Positions 35,186 to 46,170 of a stretch of DNA of 64,000 nt are shown piece after piece. This stretch comes from Porpolomopsis calyptriformis (Eukaryota; Basidiomycota; Agaricomycetes; Agaricales; Hygrophoraceae). Position numbers and translations under genes: made by a program. The stretch covers positions 2,914,001 to 2,978,000 of the forward strand of contig OX621163.1 in assembly GCA_951640195.1 (NCBI GenBank). Reading direction: 5' to 3'. Position 1 is the first letter of the stretch. Each line of letters opens with the position of its first letter. The notes under the pieces are model-generated. The model was not told where the DNA came from, searched no databases, and was given only the letters and a program-made list of their open reading frames with translations.

Positions 35186-35739
35186 TTATTGGTAAGAAAC
35201 CACCCTCCAGGCTATACTAATCTTGCACTCATCAGATGCTGTGCCATGGACATGGACGATTGGTTTGGCAGACTATATAGAAATGAAATGATGGTAAGAA
35301 TATGGCAAAAGATGAATGTATAGACCCTACCTTTGTCGAATCCCAATTGTTAGGAATAGGATATTCACTCTGGACTTCAGCAGGTGCAATTAGGGCAGGT
35401 TGATTATAAAACTTGACCAGCAGGCCTTTCCAAGACTTTGTAGTAACTTCTGCAACAGTAGGGCGGTGCCAATGATCTTCACGTAAGAGAAGATTGAAAG
35501 TGACTATTCTCTTCTCTACCTCCTCTTTCCTTACAGGTCTGAAGTATATGTTTTCAGTGTATTTGATATGAAGTTGCTGCATGGAAACAAGTATCGGTAA
35601 GATTATCACGAAAGGTTTAGGCAGTGGGTACATCGTTCGGTAGGGCAGGGGGCCATTCCACAGTGGGGTGTGTTATTGTTGCGGCGGCGGCAACTGCAAG
35701 GCTAGCTAAGATGGCCAGAAGAGGACGGAAAAAATGCAT
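35186..35739 (-). CDS. Small secreted protein, hypothetical
   Basis: Three exons (35739-35632, 35576-35331, 35272-35186) with introns of 55 and 58 nt (gtaccc...atgcag, gtaggg...tatag) give an uninterrupted 146-residue protein. Residues 1-20 form a clear signal peptide (MHFFRPLLAILASLAVAAAA). The mature part has about 126 residues with Trp and Tyr scattered and a single Cys near the C-terminus, so no disulfide-rich effector pattern. The family is not recognised. All introns keep frame and no stops occur, so it is probably a live gene even though retroelements flank both sides. Confidence 0.7.
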
Positions 35740-36440
35740 TGTGATTGAAGACTATGTCAAGACAGGTTAGATCAGTTGCTGGACGACTGCCAGGATGGGA
35801 AGGAAAATGTCCGCACTGCAGTCTTGATGAAGAAGGAAGAAGGGGGGAGACCAGCTCTGAGAGAATGAGAGTGAAAATCAAGCAGGCTTTATGGTGAAAA
35901 TGATCAGACAAATTTACTGTCCTGGCCCTTTGGCTATGTTGGTGATTCCTGGAAAAATTCAAGCCAGATTTCCAGGGGCAATTTCACTATGAATATGTTT
36001 ACATGCTTCAGTGTTAGGAGCGCGCATCAGCATCCTTAGGCTGGGCCAGGATTGGGGAGCCTTCAGAACACCTTGAGAAGGTGAGTCCAGGGGTTGTCGC
36101 TAGACAAAGCGAAACAGAGTTTGCCATTTGAAGTCTGATACAAAGCAATTTCCAATTGGAGTCTTCCTCCAGTTTGAGTTGATTAACAATGGATCTCTCA
36201 GGAGGGATTACAGTGTGTAGCAGGAGGGAGCAATGAGACAGTGAGTGAAAGATCATATGCTGCACAATAAAGTTAGCAGGGAAACTAGTCATCTTCATGT
36301 TGAATATTGGAATTACTAGGCTCGACTGAGTATAACAATGGCAGGAAATTGGAATGAGAGCCTCAATATTTGACTTTGAGTTCAGTTTGTTTCATGCATG
36401 CAGCATCGCCTTGTTGATGGCAGATTGTATCCGCGATTAC
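35740..36440. other. Intergenic between secreted-protein gene and membrane pseudogene
   Basis: Only short minus-strand frames without domains (35702-35962, 36014-36298). It likely holds the promoter of the secreted-protein gene and decayed promoter sequence of the membrane pseudogene. Confidence 0.4.
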
Positions 36441-36636
36441 TGATGGTTATAGCCGCAAGTCACCATTTTTACTCTTCTCCTCATCCATCCGATATGTCCA
36501 ATCTCTCCCCATCACTCAATTCATCAACCTCTCCTCTGATCACCACTGTAACCAATGTCGCACTGTTTGGAACATAATCCAGAGCTATTTAAAACAGTGT
36601 TAGCACACACTTGGGTTGCACTCCATATGAACATTC

Positions 36637-36996
36637 TGTTAGACGGCAGTCTAGGGTTGATCGCAAGGTTTTACTTCAGGCTCTGGGTGTAGGGTTTTAA
36701 AGGGTTGGAAGACTACTGATTGGGGTGTTAACGAAAGAAACAGACTTATCCTAAGTCTATCTACTGCTAGCTTTATATACTAGCTAAGTATGAGTCATAC
36801 TGACTACGTGTGAGTCGTAATGACTATGGATGAGTCATGTAGATAAGGAGAGTGATGGTAGACTAAATATAGATATGGCTTGGTCACCTTCTATTACTAA
36901 GCGGAGCTTGGGTAGCTAAGCGGCTATTGATGTAAACTGTCTGATGTAAATAGAGATAGACGAGCAAAGGAAAAAAGAAAAAATATATCTCTGACA
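36637..36996 (-). repeat. 3' LTR of element D (left copy)
   Basis: 360 bp, differing from the right copy by about five substitutions and one base in an A-run. Confidence 0.95.
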
Positions 36997-37275
36997 TTCA
37001 CCTCCACAAAAAGGAAATTCGTCCCGAATTTTGAGGAGACCCTTCGAAGCGAAGGAAGGGTGTCAAGGGGAGGTGTAAAGGGATGGTAGAGGTGGGTAGA
37101 GGGGTGATGAGATGGGTAAGCGATGAAGAGGAGGGATGAGTGGATAGTTGTCGGATCAAAGACTATCCACTAGGTATACTTTTCCTCAACTCTCCAGTAG
37201 ATATCACCTTCTCTAACCACACATCCAGAAGGGAGGCGTAAGGAATACTGTTCGTTCGGGAACAGCATCCGGTCC

Positions 37276-37968
37276 CTAGGTTGCGCCATCATAAACTGGG
37301 GGTTGAAGCAGGTGTCCATCTGGGTCAAACCAGTGGTAACGGCCATCCAACTCCCGGGCATGTTGCAACCAAGTTTCACCCAGCTCCCTACATATCACAG
37401 CATTCTCCTCCAGGTCAAGGATCCTTTCGTACTTGGCATCCATCATCAAGCGGTACCCGTTCCAGGCAGTATAGAGTTGGTCGGCAACGCGATGGATGCG
37501 GTGCGAGATGGGGTCTTCGGGGATAGTGGGGGTGGTGACGTCGGATTCATCCTGGTCCGGTATAACCATCAAAAGTTGGTGCCCAACTTGATACGCCTCC
37601 AGCCAATCTTCGAGTTGATTCTTCTTGTCGTCAAAGTCGCTGTCCTTGTCGAACGTGTACCAGTGACGGTCATAGTTAAGTTCACATCGATGTGCTCCAG
37701 AGATAAAAGGGACGTAGGTTTCGGGGCACCCAGATAGGTGCTCGACCTTGGCAAAGGGGAGCCCTCAGTAGTTACGGTTTCGTCCTGGCTTGTCGATAGT
37801 ATCGGTATGTCGTTTTGGCTTCTTGAACCATTGGGTAACCAAGACACTGTCGGACGAGGAAGAGGAGGAAGAAGAATCAGGGGGGAGGTTGGAGGTAGAA
37901 GTGGTGGGGTTCCCTCGAGGTGGACGCCTCCCAGTCGACTTGCGAGTATAAAGAACTTGGCGGGGCAT
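37276..37968 (-). pseudogene. Extra 3' ORF of element D (ORF3)
   Basis: About 231 codons in one frame, broken by a single TGA near 37767-37765, between the chromodomain and the 3' LTR. The start is Arg/Pro/Ser-rich (SSSSSSSSD), and the second half is helical and acidic with Trp/Tyr (HRVADQLYTAWNGYRLM, LQHARELDGRYHWFD). It sits where B and C carry ORF3 but is not obviously similar in sequence. Function unknown. Confidence 0.55.
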
Positions 37969-38079
37969 TTCGTGCTTCTTTTGATGATTGTCGGGAAGGG
38001 GAAGTCCTTATAATCGTCGGAGATTGAAAAGGAGAAAAAGAGGCTCAACGATCGTGATGTCGGTAGTATTTGTGAAAGA

Positions 38080-41000
38080 GAGTTAAATCGCTGCTTGAAT
38101 AGACTTTTCATAATTCATTAAGATGTCTTTTGTGTGCTTGAGGTTCCATCGTGGTTCCCAGGTGGCTGCCTCTATCGGGTAGCCTTTCCACTTGATTAGG
38201 TATTGTCGGTTCCGTTTTCCTGGGGTGTGATTGAGAATACGTTCCACTTCATACTTGGGCTCTCCTTCGATCACATCCGGAGGTGGTCAGAGATTGTCAT
38301 CTTCTCCGATCGGGGGGTGGAGATCGAGATTCTCTTCTAGAGCCTTGAGTAGTGAAACGTGAAACACGGGATGAATCCTCCATGACAGCGGTAGCTTTAG
38401 TCGGTAAGCCACAGGCGATACTTGTTTTAGGATTATAAAAGGTCCGAGCCGGCGGACATCCAGTTTCTTCGCGGGCCGGCCAGTTTTCAAATTCTTGGCA
38501 TCAAGCCAGACCCTTTGTCCTTCATAAAACGTGGGTTCCTTTTGACGTTTTCGATCGGCATAGAGCTTCATTGAGTTAGCAGTCTTTTGGAGAGACTCTT
38601 CAGCGTTCTCTCTAGCCCTAGTGAGCTACACATAAAACTCGTTGGCATCGGGATTTGAGGTTTGGGTTGGAACTGATAAGGGGGTGTGAGGGTGTCGGCC
38701 ACATTCAAGCTAGAAGGGGGATTGGTGAGTGGAGGAATGTTCTCAGTTGTTATAAGCGAACTCCGCCGGAGCTAACCAATCTTTCCAATTGTCTTGCATG
38801 AAGTTAGTGTAGAGCTGTACGTACTGCTCTAACTCTTGATTGGTTCGTTTGGTTTGTCCGTCTGTTTGGGGGTGATAGGCGGTAGAAAGCCCAGAAGTGG
38901 TTCCTAGGAGTTTGTTCAATGACGTAGCGAATTTTGATGAGAATTGGGTTCCTTGATTGGTGATGATCTTCTCTGGCCATCCATGGTGTTTCCAGACATG
39001 TTCTTGAAACAGCACAGCAGTTCCTTTAGCAGATAGGTTTCCAGTTGTTGGGATGAAGTGAGCCCGTTTGGTGAATCTGTCCACCACAACTAGAATAGCG
39101 TCAAATCCTTTTGAATTGGGGAGTTCCACGATTAGATCAGCAGTGATCTGTTGCCATGGTTTAGTAGGAGGGGGTAACAGTTGGAGAAGTCCAGTGGGTT
39201 TCTGTGGGTAAACCTTGGTCTGTTGACAAGCAAGGCAGGACTTCACATAATTGGTGATATCTTGTGGGGCACCTTCCCATGTGTAATTACGGAGGAGCAG
39301 TTCCTTCGTCTTCTCAATGCCGGGATGGCCACCAGTGGGTGTGTCGTGGGTCAATCGAATAATTTCTGTGCGCAAAGATACGTCCTTTGGCACAACTATA
39401 CGATCTCCAGCATCACGCACAATGCCATCTACGTGGGTGTATCCGGAAGAGGGATCTTCAATTTTGGCCATGATCTCGAGAGGTAGGGGGGAATGAAAAC
39501 AAAGCTTGGATAAAAAGTTGGGGGACGATAAACTGATAATCGCATTGATGAAAAGCGCATTGACAAAAAGTTCTTTTGGCAGAAGGACCTTGTCCTCCAC
39601 CTCCTCATAAGACTCCGGGTAATGATCTGGATGCTTGGAGAGTCCATCAGCCTTATTCTTGATTCTAGGCTGGTAGCTGATTCTGAACCAAAAGCGAGCT
39701 AAAAATTCAGACCATCTAGCCTGGCGCCTGGAGAGTTGATGACTGGTCATGAAATATTGGAGGGACTGGTTATCAGTCTTGATCATAATAGGCTGTCGTG
39801 TCCCTTGTAGAAGGTATCTCCATTCATTCAAGGCAGATATGATGGCCAAAAGCTCTTGGTCATGGGTGGGGTAATTTCGTTCAGCTGGGAGGAGGGTCTT
39901 GGAGTAGAAGCCAATGGGATGCCAATCTTCTTCGTCATTCTCTTTCTGGGTCAAGACTGCACCTAGTGCAACACCAGAAGCATCCGTCTCCAGAAGGTAA
40001 GGAAGGTCTGGCTTTGGGGTCCTCAAAACAGGAGCAGAGGTAAGCGCATTCTTGAGGGTATCAAAAGCACGTTGTTGCTTAGGGGTCCAAATCCATTCTT
40101 GATCCTTTCGTAGGAGCTCATTAAGAGGACGAGCAATCAGGGAGTAATCCTTGATAAACCTCCGCCAAAAGTTGGCAGTGCCAAGGAAGGATTGGAGATC
40201 TCGTTTCTTCTGGGGGATAGGCCAGGTTCTGATCGCCTCAACCTTCTTGGGGTTAATAGCAATGTGGCCTTTTGAGATCATCATCCCCAGATAAATCACT
40301 TCCTTTTTCTCGAACTGGCACTTGACGGGTTTTCAGGACAGTTAATTCTTCTCCATGATCTCTAGAGTTCGTTCCGTCCAATAGGTGAGTTCAGTGAGGT
40401 CCTTTCCCATGATCAGGATATTGTCAATATAGATATGGACCTGCTTGGAATCGATAACCTCTTTGAAGAGAACGTTGATCATTCGTTGGAAGGAGGCAGG
40501 TGAGTTTCGCATTCCAAAGAACATAACGGTGGGCTCGAACAGCCCTTGTCAAGTGTTGAAGGCTCCTTTCCATTCGTCTCCTTCTTTGATACGAATATTG
40601 TTAAAGCCCCATCGGATATCCATGACTGTGAACAGTTCCGCTTCTGATAACTTGGTCTGTTGAATAATCTCAGAGATGAGAGGTAAGGGATAGGCATCTG
40701 GGATTGTGTGAGCATTCAGATAGCGATAGTCTTGGATTGGACGTAGTCCAGCATCTTGTCCTTGGGCATTAACTTCTTCACCTTTGGCAGCAAAGAAGAA
40801 CAAGGCAGCTTGTTTGGAGTTTGATCGTCGTATTCGTCCACTTGCAAGTTGTTCCTCCAGGAATTCATTCAGCTTTCCCTGTTTGTACTCAGTGAGTTTG
40901 TACACCTTTCCGATCTTGGGTCTAAAGGTAGGTTCGAGATCGATCGCATGGTCAAATTCTGGTCGTCGTGGGGGAAGTTCATTAAAGGTGGTCTTCATAA

Positions 41001-41670
41001 ACACCTCCCAGTGCCTCCAGTATTTCTTCAGCACATACTTCTTCATATCTTCCTCCACGGTAGTGGGTCTTGCATGGTCTCCCAGTGAGACCAATCTGAT
41101 AATCTTGGCGTAGGAGTCACCATTCAACGTAGAGCCTACTCGTGACACTATCACTCCAGCCTGAGAAGTCTTGGTTGGGGCCACAGTCTGATGTGAAGTC
41201 AGTGTTCCAGCCTTCCAGTCAACCAGGGGATCGTTACGTTTGAGCCACGGGTAGCCGAGGATAACCTGTATCATATCTCCTAAATTTGTCACTTCCAAAT
41301 GGGTTTGTTCCCTAGGAAAATCCGGCGTCTCCATCCACAGGTCTACAGCATATTCGATGGGAACTCCTCAGTTGTCTGTCCCATCTGCATTCCGCACAGG
41401 GATTGGTCCTTCCAATCGATAAAAAGGGATATTGCGCTCCTGCACAAAATTCCAGTTTATAAAGCATCCAGAGGCGCCAGAGTCTATCAATGCACTGGCG
41501 GCAATTCGTCTACCAGTGTCTGTGGTCTCCAACCAAAGGGGTATGGTTAAAGCTTCTTCGCTCGAATCAAGTGCACCAAGAATTTGGGAAATAGATTGCA
41601 TAGGGGTAGTAGTACACATAGAAAAGGAGTCCGCAACGCACGAGCTATTGTCTGGACTGTTCAAAAACCC
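38080..41670 (-). pseudogene. Element D pol: protease, RT, RNase H, integrase, chromodomain
   Basis: Entered by -1 shift at GGGTTTT (41670-41664). The protease has ALIDSGASGCFI, then ILGYPWL. The RT catalytic box reads YIDN instead of YIDD (about 40420). RNase H (LETDASGVALGA), integrase HHCC (THDTPTGGHPGIEK...CLACQQTK) and core follow, and a chromodomain (YEVERILNHTPGK, YLIKWKGY) ends at about 38083. Stops occur near 41367, 40549, 40340, 40328, 38740 and in the C-terminal part. The second integrase acid is Asn (ITNQG). Confidence 0.9.
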
Positions 41671-43124
41671 TGTTTCTCCAAAGCTCTCTTCAGCTCTTCT
41701 TTCCTCTTAGGCTCCCAGTTGACGATACCACACTTCTCGAAGTCTTGACGAGAATCTTCATTGGAGTTGACCTCCTCAATCGAGGCTGAGGTCTCCAGAA
41801 CTTGAACATTTCTTCCTCGACTGGGTTTCTTTCCTCCACGACCTCTAGCTGCTGGGGTGAAGGGGCAGCTTCCAGAACCAGAAGTACTCGTCCTAGGAGC
41901 ATTGGGACAAGAACTGGCAAAGTGGCCAAATCGTCCACAGTTGAAACATGCTCCTTTGGGAATTCCTCCTAGTGAAGCAGGCTTTTCTTCTTGTTTGATT
42001 CTGGGGGCAGCAGGGTTGGAATAGGTGGAGGGACCAGCAGGTGGTCCTTGTCGGTAGGGGGTGTTGGTGATGCGAGTGTTGCGAGTCTGGGGCTTAGAAG
42101 ATGTTCTAGCCAGAAATTCTCGATGTCGTCTGTCAAGTTCAGCAGCATGAGACTGCCATTCAAAGAGGGTGGTGGGTTGACGATCTGAAAGGTAGATCTG
42201 TCGCAAAAGGGAGGGGTTGAGTCCGTCTTTATATAAAGTTGTCGAAGCTTCTTGTCCGTATCCAGTATCATGGGCCCATCGATTGAAATTGATGTTGTAC
42301 TCCTCTGCACTCTTGTTGAACTGCTTGACATCCTTGATCTTCAGTTGAGCAGTTGACTTGGGGTCCAAGTCTCCAAAGTCTCGGGTGAGGGCTTGTTCAA
42401 AGACAGCCCAATCGGCACCAACCCAGTTCAACATTGTGTAAGCGTCCACTTGATGCTCAGCCCATGGTTCTGCATTTCCTCCGATCATAAACGACAAGGC
42501 ATAGATAATCTTGTCGGCCTCTGAGATTCCTGGTTGTCCCAAATGGTTCAGCTTCACTTGACGCAGGAAATTGCGAAGCTTGGTGGGATCACCAGAGAAT
42601 TCGTCAGGAGGGTTCATTTTGATCTTAGCGGGGGCAGGGGCAGGGGCAGGGACAGGGGCAGGGGCAGGGACAGGTTGGGGGAATACTGGGGGTACTTGGA
42701 GAGGTTGTGGGAATAGCCCAAGAGGGGCAGGGACAGGTTGGGGGCCTATGAGGTTGGCCATCAATACTTGGAGTTGTTGTTCGATTCTATGACTCGCTTG
42801 CGCTTGGTCTTGTTGGACCTGTAGCAATTGTTGATAATCCTGCTTCATGATCTCGAAGGCTACACGTGGATCTTCTTCTTCGTCCTCATCATTGTCCTCA
42901 GCTTGACCTTTCCCTTTTGAGTGAGAGGGACCTGCTTGTTCTTCTTCTTCTTCTTCTTCTTGGGCAGGGTCAACCGTCTCGTCATGGAAGGGAGCTGGGG
43001 CAGGAGGGAGAGAGTCTTCCTGGGAGAGAGGGATAGCAGGGTGAGGGATAGTAGATGATGAACGAGTCAAAACCATTGGTGGAACGGTGGCAGTTGGATA
43101 TTGGGGGGCTTGACGGGAATACAA
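41661..43124 (-). CDS. Element D Gag, intact
   Basis: A 487-residue open frame with a Ser/Pro-rich N-terminus, an acidic run (EEEEEEE near residue 57), a coiled segment with QVQQDQAQASHRIEQQ, a Pro/Ala/Val tandem repeat (residues about 130-170, from a GGGGCA microsatellite), a capsid-like region with PDEFSGDPTKLRNFL and WAVFEQALTRDFGD, and a CCHC knuckle CFNCGRFGHFASSC (about residue 390). The frame ends KQGF-stop at the GGGTTTT site. It is the only intact retroelement ORF in the window. It should form virus-like particle cores if expressed. Confidence 0.9.
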   Translation of the reverse strand: MYSRQAPQYPTATVPPMVLTRSSSTIPHPAIPLSQEDSLPPAPAPFHDETVDPAQEEEEEEEQAGPSHSKGKGQAEDNDEDEEEDPRVAFEIMKQDYQQLLQVQQDQAQASHRIEQQLQVLMANLIGPQPVPAPLGLFPQPLQVPPVFPQPVPAPAPVPAPAPAPAKIKMNPPDEFSGDPTKLRNFLRQVKLNHLGQPGISEADKIIYALSFMIGGNAEPWAEHQVDAYTMLNWVGADWAVFEQALTRDFGDLDPKSTAQLKIKDVKQFNKSAEEYNINFNRWAHDTGYGQEASTTLYKDGLNPSLLRQIYLSDRQPTTLFEWQSHAAELDRRHREFLARTSSKPQTRNTRITNTPYRQGPPAGPSTYSNPAAPRIKQEEKPASLGGIPKGACFNCGRFGHFASSCPNAPRTSTSGSGSCPFTPAARGRGGKKPSRGRNVQVLETSASIEEVNSNEDSRQDFEKCGIVNWEPKRKEELKRALEKQGF

Positions 43125-43244
43125 GGGGAGAGAGCAAGCCTAATCGATGTTAATGTCTGGGTGGTGAAATTGATCTCGTGGGTGAAGACCTTCAGCACTG
43201 GCCAGACAGAGTAGGGGTTGTATAGCATGGAGTGAGCAAGAAGG

Positions 43245-43256
43245 AAGTCTGTTTCT
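43245..43256 (-). promoter_or_regulatory. Self-complementary primer-binding site of element D
   Basis: AGAAACAGACTT, directly after the 5' LTR on the minus strand, is the exact 12-nt complement of AAGTCTGTTTCT inside the LTR (43367-43356). This matches the layout in elements B and C. Confidence 0.75.
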
Positions 43257-43615
43257 TGTTAGACGGCAGTCTAGGGTTGATCGCAAGGTTTTACTTCAGG
43301 CTCTGGGTGTAGGGTTTTAAAGGGTTGGAAGACTACTGATTGGGGTGTTAACGAAAGAAACAGACTTATCCTAAGTCTATCTACTGCTAGCTTTATATAC
43401 TAGCTAAGTATGAGTCATACTGACTACGTGTGAGTCGTAACGACTATGGATGAGTCATGTAGATAAGGAGAGTGATGGTAGACTAAATATAGATATGGCT
43501 TGGTCACCTTCTATTACTAAGCGGAGCTTGGGTGGCTAAGCGGCTATTGATGTAAACTGTCTGATGTAAATAGGAATAGACAAGCAAAGGAAAAAGAAAA
43601 AATATATCTCTGACA
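43257..43615 (-). repeat. 5' LTR of element D (right copy)
   Basis: 359 bp. Read on the minus strand, GTATATAAAGC lies about 32 bp before AAGTCTGTTTCT (43367-43356), the inferred transcript start. Confidence 0.95.
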
Positions 43616-44523
43616 CATTCCTAGCCTGGACAACTTATTGTTTACAAAAACGAAGCACTGTATTGGTGTTATGGCAGAACTTATTATGTTGTTGGCAATG
43701 CAGCAGTGGTTTGCTGCTGGTGGATATGCGGAGCAATACAAAGGCATGTCTTGTCATCCAGTTCACATTTGATTGTTGACACGATATAGGTGGATGTGAA
43801 CACATGGATTCTTTGCCATCATGGGAGGTTTCGTGCTCACCGGTTGGCATCGCAGAACTTGAAATCGCGACACTCGGTTTTGCATCCCTTAAACTGTGCG
43901 ACGTACCTACTCTGGTTGGACAATCCGCTGACTGTCCGATGTGCTGTCCCAGTGCAGAGAAGATTATCATGTACGAAAGATGGGCATGTCCAAGGTGGAG
44001 GCTCGTTCAGCCATAGGGCTATGGAGGCAATCGAATCAGGCATAAAATGTCTTCCTGATACAATTCAAGGCTTGGTTCACAACCTAATCTGGCACCTTTC
44101 TTCCTTTGCAATATCCAGGATTAGCTGGTTTCACCTCTCGACTTGGACAGAGCAACCACTCTGGCGTATTTATTCAATCGCGATATTTGGTGGTCCAGTG
44201 TTTATAGTCTAGTCATATCCCTTCAGTGGATCAAAGATTTTTGGTAAGTCCTTTTCACTTCAGTGCATCTTCTCTCAACTGGCATTGCTGATCATTCACC
44301 TTGCTAAGGTCTGGAGCCTATCTTCATTCATACCCCACATGTAGCAATAATTTCCTACCAATGTATTCGCATGTATGCTCTTGATTCTGGTTTTGGATAT
44401 ACGACCATGGCAGATTATTGCCCAAAAAACCTTGCAGATGTATATGGAACCCTGCGGGCATCCACAACATCTGCAGTTATCATATATAAAGTATAAACAT
44501 TCATGGTACAGCCGTAAGTCACC

Positions 44524-45875
44524 ATGTTCGCTCTTCTCTTTATCGCCCTCTACGTTTCCACCCAATATGCCTAACCTCTCCCTATTAGTCCTCATCTCAT
44601 TGACACACGTTCCTCTGCTGACCATTGTGAAGATCCTAACCAATGTCATAGCATTTGGAACATCGTCCAGAGCTGTTTAACAACATTGTTAGGGTGTGTC
44701 TGGGTCACACTCCATATGAACATCCCTGGCCCAGACAATTCGTGGCTTTTGAGAATGAAGCACTGGATTGGTGTTATGGCCTATACACTAATTGCTTGTT
44801 AGGTTCACAATGCAACAATGGTTTTCTGCTGGTGGAGTGGCAGAGCAATACAAAGGCTTGTCTTGTCCTCTGATTTCACATTCCATTGTTGACATGACAA
44901 GTGACAGGTCTCCAGAATATGGTTGGACATGAATGCACAGTTTCTTTGCTATCATGGGAGGTTTTGTGCTCTATGATAGTGATCACCCTATTCGCACGCT
45001 CAAGCTAGGACAACTTGGTCCCTAGAAAGCCATGAAATCGACATCACTAAGAAAGAAATTAAAGACAAAAGCAAAGGTGACATACTGTCGAAAACCATTG
45101 TGCTGGTCCAGGCAGGCAGGTTCATACTCCAGTGTATCGCCCACCGAATTGAAGAGTTGCCAATCACAGAACTTGAAAATTTCGACAATCACTTTTGCAG
45201 CCCTAAACTTTGCGATTTACCTCCTCTGGCTGGACAAGCCTCTGGGTGTCCAATGCCCTGTCCCAGTGCGGAGAAGATTGTCACCGACGAAAGATGGGAA
45301 CATCCACCATGGCTCATTTGGCCATGGGGTCATGGAGGCTATCAAATCGGGTGCGTACTTCCTGACGCCATTCGAGGCTTGGTTCGGCACCTCAAAGAGT
45401 ATGGATTATGGACTATGTGGTTGAACAGGTTTCTTCAAGTGATTGACAGTGACAGTGAGGACGAAAAGAGAGCTTCCATGTTCTATACAGGAGACCTGCG
45501 ACTGGGAACCACAGCTTATATTATGCTCATGGGAATAGCATGTGCAATCATCTTTGGAGGGATTTATTGCATCGCTTGGTCGTTCCACTTCCCAACCTCA
45601 ACAGAGCAAGTCCTCTGGCATATTTCTTCCATTGAAATCACTGGTGGGCCAGTCATTATTTGCATTCTTAGTGTTATCATTGGTTCTTTGATCAACGACT
45701 CACCTAACTTCTTTCATCTAGATTGATTTTTTACCATTCTCTTCTTCTCAACCAATTTTCTTTACCCCTTCTCTCACCTGGCCTTGCTCGCTATTTCATT
45801 CACCTTGTTAAGGTCACTCCCTTCTGGAGCAATACCAGACTGTTCATTGGACGACATTTATACCTCATCTGTAGT
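44524..45875 (+). pseudogene. Multi-pass membrane family pseudogene, second copy
   Basis: It aligns throughout with the intact genes at 53449-54817 and 55876-57179: MFALLFIALYVSTQYA, DHCEDPNQC, CVWVTLHMNIPGPD, the GC-AG intron after CAATACAAAG (44841-44850), IMGGFVLYD, KDKSKGD, WSFHFPTSTEQ and the DDIYTSS end. A TAA at codon 17 and later stops and shifts disable it. The upstream 44345-44520 resembles the promoter of the copy at 57179, so the promoter was duplicated too. Confidence 0.8.
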
Positions 45876-46170
45876 ACTCTGTGAGATTCTTGACTGGTTT
45901 CTTTCCCAATAACATACCTCTAGCATCCAACAGGCAATCACACTCACAAGGTAGAGAATGCAGTTCTTCCCAAATTGAAGGGTATTCCCCAGTCGATCAT
46001 TCCACGCAACTAATCCAAACTGTGCGGTCGGGATCACCGCCTTCATTTTCCACAAACAGAAACCGATCATTTTTTGATGTTAATCCCACCTCTCCGTCTG
46101 CTCCCTACTTCCCCGTTTTTTTTTTTCTTCTTCCTTTTTCTCTTGCAACCAGCGTACATTAGAATCCTAT

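Larger units (their letters stand above)
36637..43615 (-). mobile_element. Chromovirus D, nearly complete, 6979 bp
   Basis: LTRs 36637-36996 and 43257-43615 start TGTTAGACGG and end CTGACA on the plus strand. Flanks are CATTC on both sides (36632-36636, 43616-43620), a perfect 5-bp duplication. About five substitutions separate the LTRs, so it is younger than C. Gag is intact, while pol carries several stops and an altered RT motif, so it is probably not autonomous. Confidence 0.95.
36469..44344 (+). pseudogene. Multi-pass membrane family pseudogene, split by element D
   Basis: 36469-36636 reads like the first exon of the gene at 55876-57179 (FINLSSDHHC, CRTVWNIIQSY), with the start ATG changed to ATT and stops present. 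Element D then intervenes, and 43621-44344 continues the same protein (LLLWQ-type helix, QQWFAAGGYAEQYK, later WSFHFP-like and the FIPHM end) with frame breaks. It is the leftmost of four family copies in the window. Confidence 0.75.

Noticed and set aside
42630..42690. GGGGCA microsatellite as an independent regulatory repeat
   Set aside because: It is the coding DNA for the Pro/Ala/Val repeat of the intact element D Gag.
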